Below are positions 1-16,150 of a stretch of DNA of 64,000 bases, in pieces. Below the pieces are notes generated by a model. It ran no database searches, had not been told where the DNA came from, and worked only from the letters and a program-made list of their open reading frames with translations. The number at the start of each line of letters is the position of its first letter. Position 1 is the first letter of the stretch. The DNA is from Pteria penguin (taxonomy: Eukaryota; Mollusca; Bivalvia; Pterioida; Pteriidae). Both the position numbers and the translations under genes were made by a program. Location: NCBI GenBank assembly GCA_035048485.1, contig CM068587.1, forward strand, positions 54,477,001 through 54,541,000. The letters run 5' to 3'.

Positions 1-336
1 ATCCTTCATGTGAAGTGTATTACCATCCTGTTTGCATTTTGCATCATCCTTTGATTTGAAGTTCAACTTAATCCTATATACATTATCCTTCATGTGAAGT
101 GTATTACCATCCTTTTTGCATTTTGCATCATCCTTTGATTTGAAGTTCAACTTAATCCTATATACATTATCCTTCATGTGAAGTGTATTACCATCCTTTT
201 TGCATTTTGCATCATCCTTTGATTTGAAGTTCAACTTAATCCTATATACATTATCCTTCATGTGAAGTGTATTACCATCCTTTTTGCATTTCGCATCATC
301 CTTTGATTTGAAGTTCAACTTAATCCTATATACATT
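1..336. repeat. 84-bp tandem repeat, four copies
   Basis: Four nearly identical 84-bp units begin at positions 1, 85, 169 and 253, each opening with atccttcatgtgaagtg. They differ by only one or two bases, so the array is young. It runs off the left edge of the window, so its true length is unknown. No coding frame is suggested. Confidence 0.95.
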
Positions 337-584
337 ATCCTATGTTTCCCTATCAGTTTCAGGACAATCCTGTATGCATGATATTTCTGGGTTTATCTTA
401 TTCCTTTGATGATATACCACAAACTTGTGTTTATCAGTTTTCATTGGTATGAGGGTTTATTTCAATCCAGAGTGCATTATTCTGGTTTTTTTTTTAATAT
501 TTTAAAGTGCTAGGCGCACTTCCTCTCCGTTTGAGGTTTTTATCATCCTGAATGAGTTATTTTATCCTGCATACACCATCTTTT

Positions 585-1545
585 CTTTGAATCTTTTCTT
601 CAGTCCTGCTTGCCTCAATACACCATCATTCCTTGATGGTTTACTACAATCCCGCATACATACACATTTTGTCCTTGAAGACGTACTACAATCCTTTATT
701 ACAATCCGGTACACATTGTCCTATTAAAGGCTTTATTAAAGTCCGGCAAACACTATCCTTTCTTAAAGGCTTTATTACAATCCAGCACACATTGTCCTTT
801 CTTGAAGGCTTATTACAGTTCAGCACAATGTCATTCCTTAAAAGCTTTATTAAAATCCAGCACACATAATCCTTTTTAAAGGCTTTATTACAATCCGGTA
901 CACATTGTCCTGTCTTGAAAGTTTTATTACAATCAGGGCATACATTGTCCTTTCTTGAAGGCTTATTACAATCCAGAACTCATAATCCTATTAAAGGCTT
1001 TTTACAATGCAGCACACATTATCCTTTCCTGAAGGCTTTATTACAATCCAGCGAACATTGTCCTTCCTTGAAGGCATTATTACAATAAAGCACACATTCT
1101 CCTTTCTGGACGGTTTTATTATAATTTGGCACACAATGTCCTTCATTGAAGGCTTTATCACAATCCAGCACAAATATCTCCTTTCATAAAGGCTTTATGA
1201 AAATCTGGCATACATTGCCTATTTTATTATATTCCAGCACATATTGTCCTTTTGGAGGGTTTTATTATAATTCAGCACATGTCCTTTTTGGAAGGTTTTA
1301 TTATAATTCAGCACATATTGTCCTTTTTGGGGAGGCCTTATTATAATTCAGCACATGTTGTCCTTTTTGGGGAGGCTTTATTATAATCCAGCACATATGT
1401 CCTTTTTTGAAGGCTTTATTACATTCCAGCAAATACTGTCCTTTTGTGGGTAGCTTTGATACCGCATACATTGCCCTTTTTGATGGTCCTTTTTTACAGT
1501 CAAGCACGACTTTATTTAAATCCAGCATACGGTAACTTTTCTTAC
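585..1545. repeat. Degenerate ~40-bp minisatellite
   Basis: About twenty diverged copies of a roughly 40-bp unit, built around aaggctttattacaatccag followed by cacacattgtcctttcttg. The short open frames on both strands here are by-products of the repeat. Region 337-584 holds looser relatives of the same motif and no gene. Confidence 0.85.
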
Positions 1546-1863
1546 ATTTGTTTCTATAAAAATCCAGGATAAAATGTTCTTCATTATGTATTGAGAGTTT
1601 TTGACAATACAGCTGTCCATACATTTCCTTTTATGGAGAGATTTATTTGTTATCTTGACGAATCAAATTATTTCCCTTTTTTCAGAATTTCCTGCAAGTT
1701 TATCCAAATATCCAAAATTTCAGAATTTTCCAGGGCTTATATTCCACCCATTATCTTTTTGGCCGAACTCAGAACCTTTGTATGGGTTACGATTGCCCTT
1801 TGACCCCCACTTTTTGTTCTCTCTCTCTTCAGACTTAACCTAAAATCTCTTAATCTTTTTAGC

Positions 1864-2025
1864 CCACGGAAGATATCCCTCCTGGGGTCGCTGGTACTGA
1901 ATTCTTCTTTCTTAAGGACTCGTTCAACATTTTCTCGTCTAACACATTTCAGAAGATATCTCTCCTTGGACGGCTGGTGCTGAATCCCTCTCTTAAAGCC
2001 TCGTTCAACATCTCCTCGTCTAAAA
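1864..2025. repeat. Two-copy direct repeat, ~80 bp
   Basis: Two diverged copies share gaagatatc, ctggtgctgaat and ctcgttcaaca at matching spacing (about 1864-1945 and 1950-2025). The minus-strand open frame across them is not supported as a gene. From 2030 to 2680 I see only low-complexity runs such as the poly-C at 2448-2460. Confidence 0.6.
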
Positions 2026-2683
2026 TCATCCTGATTAGATAAATGAAATTTAAATTTACTGTAAAGGAATGGAAAGGAAGAAAAACAGTGTGTATGTGTG
2101 GTTTTTCTTTTTCTTTTCATTTTAATATATCTTGTATAGTTTTATACATAAAGTTACGGTGGTGTTATCATTAAATTCTGAAATATAACTGCATAAAACT
2201 TCTTTTGATTAAAGTCATTTAAGACAAGAACATGCAAATGATGTTAAAGTGGATAAGGTGTTGAATTTGTAATCTGAAAGCCTTGCCAGGTATGGCTTCA
2301 ATTCAATGTATCTATTCTCACATTTTACAAGATAGAGGAGATACGTACATAACATATACAATAGAACATACATATTACACATACACAAGAGCGTATAACA
2401 GGTACTTTAACCCCCGAAAAAAAAAAGATTTAATTTCTTATCCAAACCCCCCCCCCCCCCACTTATGCCATAGGTGGATCTAGAAGTTTTTGAAAGAAGT
2501 GGGGTGGGGGGGGGATGGTGTTGCAGTCTAATGCCTAATGACTAAATGACTAATGATTTGCACTATTCGGTGTGGAAAGGGGAGTGGATGGGGTTGAGGC
2601 CCTTAAACTGGTCGAAAATGACCATATTAGTAAAATTTTCGGACCAAACAATGTATGCTCTTTATCCGGCCTTGGGAGGGTAA

Positions 2684-3496
2684 GGGGACGACAATTTGAT
2701 TCTGGGGGGAGGGGGGAAGCTGACACTTTTTAAAATTAAATATTCTGACCCTGAAAATGCTGGAAATAAAAAAAATCTGGCTTTGACTGAAATAAAAATA
2801 AATATTCTGGCTACTAGCATGTACATGTACCACATCATGCAAATATAAAGCTGAATATTCTATATAAAACATGTTGATGTTTTCCTGCTCGCTTCACTCG
2901 CCAGATTGCTCCTTATACTATAATGTATAGATGTTTAATTGTATAACTCATATTTCAGCGGCATTTATGGCACTGGACAAAGTAGACAGAGTTAAATATG
3001 TGAAAAATCAGTATATCGAAAATGTTTATGAGATGCTTTTTTGCATTAAAATAACATATTTCAAAGTAAGTGAAAAATGATTAAAGTATTATCATCCGCA
3101 CAGGAAGCCAAAACAGCAACACTTCCTCACACATCCTTCTATAGTGATAAATGGAAATTATCCCCTGGATACCAGAGAATGAGAGAGACTAGATACACTT
3201 CACTATAGAAACTTGTAGTATAAAGCAATTAAAGCAATTTATGTGTTAGAATTTACATTATGTGTTAGAATGTGTTTTGTTGACATAATATAATTATAGA
3301 AAGGATGTGTGTTAATGGCATATATTACAATGCAATTCTAACAAGTATTTATTGGCGACAAAAAGTGAAGAAAATAAATAATCTGTCCCAGGGGATATCG
3401 AGGAATAAATATTCTATCCTTCAAAAATCGGAAAATGAATAATCGACCAAATTTGTCAGCCCCCCCCCCTTTCTACAGAATCAAATGGTCGTCTCC
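2684..3496. mobile_element. Non-autonomous DNA transposon, PIF/Harbinger-like (copy 1)
   Basis: An 813-bp element has imperfect terminal inverted repeats: ggggacgacaatttgattct on the left, and on the right a segment ending in gaatcaaatggtcgtctcc. It is flanked by TAA (2681-2683 and 3497-3499), which fits a 3-bp TWA target duplication. The same termini and interior recur at 23893-25431, and related termini at 53264-53469. No transposase is visible. The PIF/Harbinger assignment rests on the TWA duplication and is inference. Confidence 0.75.
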
Positions 3497-3711
3497 TAAT
3501 GGCCAGGGTAAGTATCCCGGATGCTGTGACAGAGGTCTTCCGTTGTAATAAAAGCCGTTGGAAATGCAAGCTGTACGTAATATATACAACTATCCTGGAC
3601 ATGTACATGCATACATTACATACACAATAAGGGGGGGGGGCAATAAAGAGGAATTGTACTTCGATCCTTTAAAAATGAAGGGGCTATGATTTAAATGTAA
3701 AACGAGAAATA

Positions 3712-3910
3712 TTACCACAGTGGTCGAGTATCGACTCTCCTCTTCTGAAACAATTTCATCTTCCTTGCGATGTACCCAGTGATAACGCCTGAGATCAACA
3801 TTGCCACGTTCACCATTATATCCTGCAAATATTGACACTCTTAATGAAAATTAATTCTCTCTCTCTCTCTCTCTTAGCTATAGTGCAATTACGGAATATA
3901 TTTCCTAAAA

Positions 3911-3964
<54 letters not shown>

Positions 3965-4542
3965 TGTGAAAGTGAGAGAGAGGGGGTGGATGGGTTAGAA
4001 CATATTTCGTAATTATAACAACGGAATCAAAACATCAATTTCTTTTTTACCGGAAGTGGACGGAACAAGTTATTTCGGAACCATCTTAAAAGAAAATCTC
4101 CCGTTTTGTTTTACAACATACATGTACATTGTAGACAGACGGACAGACAGACAGAGAGAGGGGGTAGGGGTGGGGGTGGATGGGTTAGAACAATTCGTAA
4201 TTATAACAAAGGAATCAAGACATCGATTTCTTTTTTAAGCAGAAGTGGACGGAACAAGTTATCTCGGATCCATCTTAAAAGAAAATCTCCCGTTTATACG
4301 TGTACATTATATACCGGACCATTATAATGCATATCATAAAATTTTACCGCAGCAGTTGAGGCGTAAGTTGGGCACTGTGTAGATGCTTCTAGGATGTTAA
4401 GCTGCACCAACGCCCACTCCATATATCCGAGCTCTGGTTCCGTGCTGAAATATCAAACAAATCGATGGCTTACAAAAGAATAAAACAAATAAATACAAAA
4501 TATATAAAAAAGTATAATAGCAGCAGCAGCAGCAGCAGCAAC

Positions 4543-4582
<40 letters not shown>

Positions 4583-4583
4583 T

Positions 4584-4639
<56 letters not shown>

Positions 4640-4853
4640 ATAATAATAATAATAATAAGATTAAGTTATCTTAAAATATTTTTCACCACTGTATGTCATA
4701 TTGTGTACAGTCGTGTTTTAAAAGAATTTTTTCATTATTGATTTAGATTTAAACAATAACTTACCACCCTGCAAATTCCAGCAGCGGATACAGGATTATT
4801 CCTGTATTCAACAAACATTGTACCAATATAGCTACCCTCGTCTTGGACTCCAT
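3712..4853 (-). CDS. Small two-helix membrane protein, family not recognised (3 exons, 98 aa)
   Basis: Coding exons are 4765-4853, 4348-4444 and 3712-3822 on the minus strand (89, 97 and 111 nt). The donors are GTAAGT and GTAAAA, both acceptors end in CAG, and the phases join without a stop. The start ATG has A at -3 and no alternative ATG nearby. The protein starts MESKTRVAILVQCLLN and ends VDTRPLW. Two hydrophobic stretches, about residues 7-28 and 64-83, look like transmembrane helices; the second is followed by a basic tail (RKMKLFQKRR) that would face the cytosol. The loop between them has two cysteines, with one more just after helix 1. I do not recognise the family. Intron 1 holds trinucleotide repeats and intron 2 a tandem duplication plus (AG)n. 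Confidence rests on splice and phase consistency, not on homology. Confidence 0.6.
3867..4310. repeat. (CT)n and (AG)n tracts plus ~190-bp tandem duplication
   Basis: A short CT tract (about 3857-3873) and an AG tract (about 3914-3962) precede two copies of a segment starting gggggtggatgggttagaac (3983 and 4173, offset 190). The second copy is diverged. All of it lies in intron 2 of the small membrane-protein gene, apart from the tracts at its edge. Confidence 0.75.
4518..4660. repeat. Compound trinucleotide microsatellite
   Basis: AGC repeats pass into AGT and then AAT repeats. The polyserine frame they create is an artefact. The tract lies in intron 1 of the small membrane-protein gene. 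Confidence 0.9.
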
Positions 4854-5035
4854 TTTACAACTTCGATAAAAATAACGACATACAAGCTGATATGCTGTAG
4901 CGCGTAACTACGACATCAAACGCAGTGTGACGTCATAGATACAGAATTGTTAGCGACGCCTGATGGTAGATGTCTATTAATAAAAAGTTGGATAACTCTG
5001 TATGTTTGAAGAAAACATTATCAATTGGCCGCTTC

Positions 5036-5372
5036 TATAATATTGTGACGGACGGGTAACAGCCTGGATAACTCATTGGTGAGAGCGTCCCCGGATAGGG
5101 GAAGGTTCTGGGTTCGATTCTCGGACAAAATTGTCACCCTGACTGTTACAAATTTGGTGCCGTGAGAGCGACCCTCATGTGAGGGAGAACCACTGGGGTA
5201 ATTTCTCTGTTTAGTTTCGAGGTTTAGAAACCTCTGGCAAAAGGGGGGGGGGGGTAACAAACGGGCATCGACCCGGATAGCTCAATGATGAGAGCGTCCC
5301 ACTTCATAGCGAAAGGTTCTGTGTTCGATTCCTGGATTCGGCCACAATTTTTCACCCTCCCTGTCACAATAT
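5036..5372. repeat. tRNA-like interspersed repeat (copy 1)
   Basis: Two tRNA-like heads (about 5060-5125 and 5270-5340) each have an A-box-like ggatarctcaatgrtgagag stretch and a B-box-like GGTTCTGGGTTCGATTC or close variant. They flank a segment with gtgagggagaaccactgggg and a poly-G run. A close relative lies at 28441-28660. The tRNA fold is broken, so these are tRNA-derived repeats, not tRNA genes. Nothing is evident from 5373 to 5697 except a poly-T run at 5524-5551. Confidence 0.7.
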
Positions 5373-5697
5373 TTATAATTATTCATTACTTACTTAGATG
5401 ATGTAGTTCGACGTGAAAATGTCGTATACTCGGGTTCGGAGACCGTCAAATTAGATAATCCACTATTCCATGATAGGTGTTTAAAGATTTTAGTCAATAT
5501 ATGTAGTATAACGCGACAATCCCATTTTTTTTTTTTTTGTTTTTTTTTTTTGTTTTGGTGAAACTTTATTATTGTAGTGTATACTTTACCAAATCTATTA
5601 ATGTGTTAATTGATGTCCAGTTCTTTCCACACTGTAAAATACCTACTAAAGCCCATTGAAAGCAAATAAATTTATCGTTATAAAAAACTAGGTTAGA

Positions 5698-5957
5698 GCC
5701 GGCGTAGCTCAATAAGTAAAGTGCTTGATTCATGACCGAGAGGCGCTCGGTTCGAATCTCTCCGGTAGCTTTTCAGTGTCCTTTCTTTCGGTTGAGACAG
5801 CAAAAACCAAGACCCGTGTCAAAGTAAGCGTACCATGTCGAACACTCTTCACTGCTTCGGGTGGATTTCTTTTATAGGTCTAAAACTCTGTACATAGCAG
5901 CAGCCAGATGCTGTCCCTTTATATGTGAAATCATTTTGGTGTGACGTACATAAAAAA
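5698..5957 (+). mobile_element. tRNA-derived SINE, plus orientation
   Basis: The head gtagctcaataagtaaagtg (A box) and cggttcgaatctctcc (B box) is followed by a body with tttcggttgagacagcaaaa and a tail containing cagatgctgtc and ggtgtgacgtacataaaa. The same body and tail occur at 28672-28925 (reverse), 32866-33075 and 46130-46420 (reverse), which defines a shared SINE family. Confidence 0.75.
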
Positions 5958-7385
5958 GTTCTAAAAATAGAAACAGGTTTTATTTTCACTAATTCAATCG
6001 GAATAATATTTTTCAAATTTACTTTTTGACTGAAGTGTTACCTTCGTGCACCCATGATCTGATGCTTTGTCTTGATCCACATTTACGATATGAACCGTTT
6101 AGATTTTGTGTTCCCTTTTTAGAATTCGGCCGTCCACGGCGAGTGCGGCTGGTCACACGGGAGATGCTTATTATATACCGTAGCATTGGGCCTTCGTTCC
6201 ACGTACGAGTTTTAGAATGAGATTTTACTTAGCTCAAAGTTGTTTCGTGGGACGAGTTTTTACAAAATCTCAGCTGAGCAAAATTATTTGAATTTAAGCT
6301 AGAGTTTGAGCTTGATACGAACGCAGAATCTCACGTCTGATTCCTCAGGCAACATAAAAGTTTGCCGTAATACATCTTGTGCTATAATGAAACAACACCG
6401 GTTAGTCCGTATTTCAGTTATCGGCAAACTTTTTCCTTATGAGAGAGTAGATCATAAAACTTTTCAAGAATATATTCAAAAGATTTCTTTTACCTTGGAA
6501 AATAATGTGTCCACCACATAATGCATAATATAAATAATTCTACCAAGAGAGGTCCCTGTCTTTTAGAGAAGGGATCGAATAATGTACAAGGAAATCACGT
6601 AACAAGGTAATCCAAAGCACGTGTTGCAGACACCGAACCACGGCGATGTAACATTATCGTGCATTCCGGGCATACGGAGTTGAATATGAAGGAACACACT
6701 CGAATTTCTCTCTTATGGACGGCTTTGGAATTTCGAAGATCGGTGTTTTGCATATCAGATAGTAGTTTTCGACTGCGAAGTACACCTCTCTATTAGTGAA
6801 AAAAAGGGGGGGGGGCATCTGTCTGTCTTTCTAACATCCCGTAGGAAGCATTTTGATAGTGAACTTTGAATTTCGTTTCGTTTTTAATTGATAAAAAATC
6901 AGTCCATGATCGGGCAAAAAAGTTGTTTGGAGTGGGGTAGTGAAGCTGTTTAACATCAGATTAGGCGCGTAAAAATTTCCTCATTGCACCGGATGGGTTC
7001 TTTACATAGGTAAAAATCATAAGGTCACATGTACGCACTTGACAGGTGTCGTCATCTGGTGGGTGTGGTCATCCTGATGTTGCATTAAATGATAAAATCC
7101 ATATATTAGAGGAACTAATCGACATATCAAATTGAGAAAAATTTATTGCGACATACAAATTTATCAATATAATTATATAACTTTATACAAGTTTCACTAG
7201 GGTGTATACAAATCTATGAATATATAAATAATTAGTTATATATAAAATTTATACAAACTTCATTGTGATCATACATAAATTCATTAATACATAAATGCTG
7301 TTTTTCACATTTACATAAGATTTACTGTGATATGCAAATTTATCAATATATAAATACTGAATTTGGATACATAATGGTATATACA
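5958..7385. other. Intergenic, no gene seen
   Basis: No exon with matching splice phase or recognisable protein similarity was found on either strand. From 7130 to 7370 the sequence is AT-rich and carries degenerate copies of a roughly 60-bp motif containing acaaatttatcaatatataa. Confidence 0.5.
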
Positions 7386-7393
7386 TGTCCATG

Positions 7394-7399
7394 TTTATT
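7394..7399 (-). terminator. Probable polyadenylation signal of calmodulin-like gene B
   Basis: The minus strand reads AATAAA about 64 nt past the stop codon of gene B. This is a normal distance for a 3' UTR signal. Confidence 0.5.
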
Positions 7400-7462
7400 T
7401 ATTTTCTCTATTTATATTGCACTGCAGTATGAGTCTTCATTCGTGTGTTTCCCGATCCGATT

Positions 7463-12475
<5,013 letters not shown>

Positions 12476-14235
12476 GTTTTGCTTATATGTTTACTCCTTC
12501 ATGAATATAGGCTGAAAATTAATTTTCGTGTATCGTCCGAACTTGATTCCGGAAACGACTAAAATCTTAATTTTATGCGATTCCTTTGTGAGGGTAATTG
12601 AAGACTAAAATAATTTACAAATTAATCAGCTGGAAAGAAAGAAAACCTCGTCACCTTAAGCATGAAATGCTCTGTATAATGGAATACCTATTTTACAAAT
12701 TTAAAGTTGAAGTGTCAATACTTTATTTTGGAAGGAGATATTTAAATACCCGGCGTATAGGTGACAATCATAAAAAGTAATAATAGTCTATGAATTTTGA
12801 CTACCCGACAAATTACGATATATTTTCTTTACGTATTTTCCCTTTCTTTTCTTTTTTTTTTTTTACAATGTATATCCTTCAGTTAAATTTACGGCCCCTT
12901 TTCAATATGTAACAATACGTCGTCTGCTATGCATGGTTTATACTCATAAAGGCATGTTATTGTTGCATGTTCCATTTTCACTTCATCATGGCGAAACAGT
13001 GTCAATATTTTCCCAATTGTCTTGGGGACTTTGACAAAGCCAGAGACGTTAATAACATAAATATAATTGTGTGTATAAGTCAATGGAACAACGTGTTACA
13101 CTGCTGTTGTTCCAACCGATCAAGAAAAGAAAGAAAGTTATATACATGTAGTAAATATCTCCGTCTTTACCGCCTAACTGAACAAAATGTTAAACACTCA
13201 ATTATTAATTACCCTATTATTCTCTGTGCTTTCGTGGACCCATAGACCTATCTAATGAAAGTATAAAAAAGGAGTAAGTTTTTCTTCCTTTTTTTCCACA
13301 GGCGAACTATTCAATGAAGAGGTGTGATACCAATATATCCAACCCTCCTTCCTTTACTATAATCACTATGCGAGAAATGAAAGGAAATGTTGTACCTTAT
13401 AATTTAATTACATAACATAATCGGAATATTTAGTAACGTTATGAGACTTCTCTTTCACTCTATCAGCTCCCATTCTCTCACATCCCTCCCCTTCTTCTAT
13501 ACTATCCGCTACCACATTTCATGCCAAATTGAGAAAATGATTCTTGTATACGCTTGTCCACGTGAGAAAGCATTTGATTTCGATTATCGACACTGTAGGA
13601 AATTTAAATTCCTTTTATCGTCATATTTCGATATATCCTTGTAGAGACAGGTACAAATTTAACATGTTTACCGCCATTCATCACTTCCACTAATTTACGC
13701 TCATGTTGTCGACGAATTCAATTATTTTAAGTTTACAACAACATCAAAAGAGCATCAAATCACTTGAATTGAAATGGTCTTAATTGAAATATGTAAATAT
13801 CGGGCCAGGTTTCTACTCGTCCCATGACATGGGTATCATTTTCATATCCTCTCCCAATGCTACCCCAAAGATGATCAAGATATATTATATCTACTTATAC
13901 CAGAATTTTACTTTTGAATATCTCATGGGTTTAATTTTCATATTTTGTTCATGGTCGTATGCAAAGATAGATCTACTGAATACATATATAAAACTGAAAA
14001 GATATAAGGTCCTACATAAATATTTCAACATACCGGGGTTCATTGACTAGAGGAGAGTAATAATGGTCGCTTAAGCCATTATGAATATCATTTTCGTTTT
14101 GGAACCTTTATGCAATTATTCTTTAACTTTCTAGTTAAACATCGAGTGTTGTAATTAGCTCGTCTGAACTTAGAATGGAATATTGTGTTTGACAAATAGA
14201 AAATATCTTATGATCTTGAGATATGGACCCAGGTA
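12476..14235. other. Spacer between the calmodulin-like genes, no gene seen
   Basis: This is AT-rich sequence upstream of gene B's start exon. Its 5' UTR and promoter must lie near its left end, but no TATA motif is convincing. Scattered open frames of 60-90 codons have no recognisable protein similarity or splice context. Confidence 0.5.
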
Positions 14236-14322
14236 GTTATGATGTCATATCTCCCTCTTGTTATAATGTCATATCTCCCTCATGCTATAATGTCATATCG
14301 CCCTCTTGTTATATTTCCCTCT
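14236..14322. repeat. ~25-bp tandem repeat, four units
   Basis: Four copies of tataatgtcatatctccctc or close variants lie in tandem. Short array, no coding meaning. Confidence 0.8.
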
Positions 14323-14459
14323 TTAGGGAGACAGATTGCGCAAATGTAATTTTTGTTTTGATGCACATGATGATTGACACACATTGAATACGGTGACGCT
14401 GATACAAATACCAATAATCATTGTCGTATAGATGTAAACAGAAAGCTGATCATATATAG

Positions 14460-15560
14460 AAATGTCGTCTATCACATATTAGAAAAGTGATATATCAGTG
14501 TCGTCAGTCACATATGAGAAAGCTGGCCACATATAGCAGTGTCGTCAGTCACATATGAGAAAGCTGGCCGCATATAGCAGTGTAGTCAGTCACATATGAG
14601 AAAGCTGGCCACATATAGCAGTGTAGTCAGTCACATATGAGAAAGCTGGCCACATATAGCAGTGTAGTCAGTCACATATGAGAAAGCTGGCCACATATAG
14701 CAGTGTAGTCAGTCACATATGAGAAAGCTGGCCACATATAGCAGTGTAGTCAGTCACATATGAGAAAGCTGATCACATTTATCAGTGTAGTCAGTCACAT
14801 ATGGGAAAGCTGATCACATATATCAGTGTCGTTAGTCACATATGAGAAAGCTGATCACATATATCAGTGTAGTCAGTCACATATGAGAAAGCTGATCACA
14901 TGTATCAGTGTAGTCAGTCACATATGGGAAAGCTGATCACATATATCAGTGTAGTCAGTCACATATGGGAAAGCTGATCACATATATCAGTGTCGTCAGT
15001 CACATATGAGAAAGTTGATCACATATATCAGTGTAGTCAGTCACATATGGGAAAGCTGATCACATATATCAGTGTAGTCAGTCACATATGAGAAAGCTGA
15101 TCACATTTATCAGTGTAGTCAGTCACATATGAGAAGGCTGATCACATATATCAGTGTAGTCAGTCACATATGAGAAGGCTGATCACATATATCAGTGTAG
15201 TCAGTCACATATGAGAAAGCTGATCACATATATCAGTGTAGTCAGTCACATATGAGAAGGCTGATCACATATATCAGTGTAGTCAGTCACATATGAGAAG
15301 GCTGATCACATATATCAGTGTAGTCAGTCACATATGAGAAAGCTGATCACATATATCAGTGTAGTCAGTCACATATGAGAAGGCTGATCACATATATCAG
15401 TGTAGTCAGTCACATATGAGAAAGCTGATCACATATATCAGTGTAGTCAGTCACATATGAGAAGGCTGATCACATATATCTGTGTAGTCAGTCACATATG
15501 AGAAAGCTGATCACATGTATCAGTGCAGTCAGTCACATATGAGAAAGCTGATCTGATATA
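14460..15560. repeat. 41-bp minisatellite, about 26 copies
   Basis: The unit contains gtcagtcacatatgagaaag followed by ctgatcacatatatcagtgta. Early units (14500-14760) carry a ctggccacatatagcag variant and later units ctgatcacatatatcag, so the array has two subfamilies in blocks. It lies in the spacer between the end of gene A and the start of gene B. Confidence 0.95.
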
Positions 15561-16150
15561 GCAGTGCCAACAATAATGAGTGAATATGTATGTATTTAAA
15601 AGTATAAGTTAATATTTTGATGATAAACAAATACACTAACATAACTTACAGTGTCTTTACTAATTTCCATTTTCTATTTTTGCATCACTATAACAGAAAA
15701 GTAAAGTCTACTAGTAAAGGAAGTTATGTATATATCTCTCAGCCGGTAAAACCGGTGCCTGGGGTATTTAATCTAAAAACGTGTAAATTATTGATGAACT
15801 GTGCGTATGTAATACTCCAAATAAAGATAACCATTCGCTGCAGTTCCAACTATTTATACAGCGTGAAATAAGTGTACTTTAAAGCAGTTAGTTTAATCTT
15901 CGTAAAGAAAGAGTTTCCTCACATGAATAGAGACACAATTATGTGCAGTCTATAAAGCTATACATATCTCGATGTCTGCGTTAGAATTCAATTTTGCTTT
16001 TGAAATAAATTCGATATAGGTAAAAAGTTTGTGTTAACCACAAATGACGAAAAGAACATGTATTCATTACAATCTGTAGCACAATGTCATTTGTCCAGAA
16101 CAAAGAAAGGTTCAGATATAAGTTATTTCTCGACTGGGTTCCATATTCGT

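Noticed and set aside
1737..2120. 127-codon minus-strand basic protein
   Set aside because: It spans a two-copy direct repeat, has no splice context and resembles no family I know.
4465..4674. Polyserine open frame
   Set aside because: Produced by AGC/AGT trinucleotide repeats within an intron.
14460..15560. CRISPR array
   Set aside because: Units are contiguous with no unique spacers, and this is eukaryotic DNA. The same applies to the 32-, 45-, 51- and 62-bp arrays.
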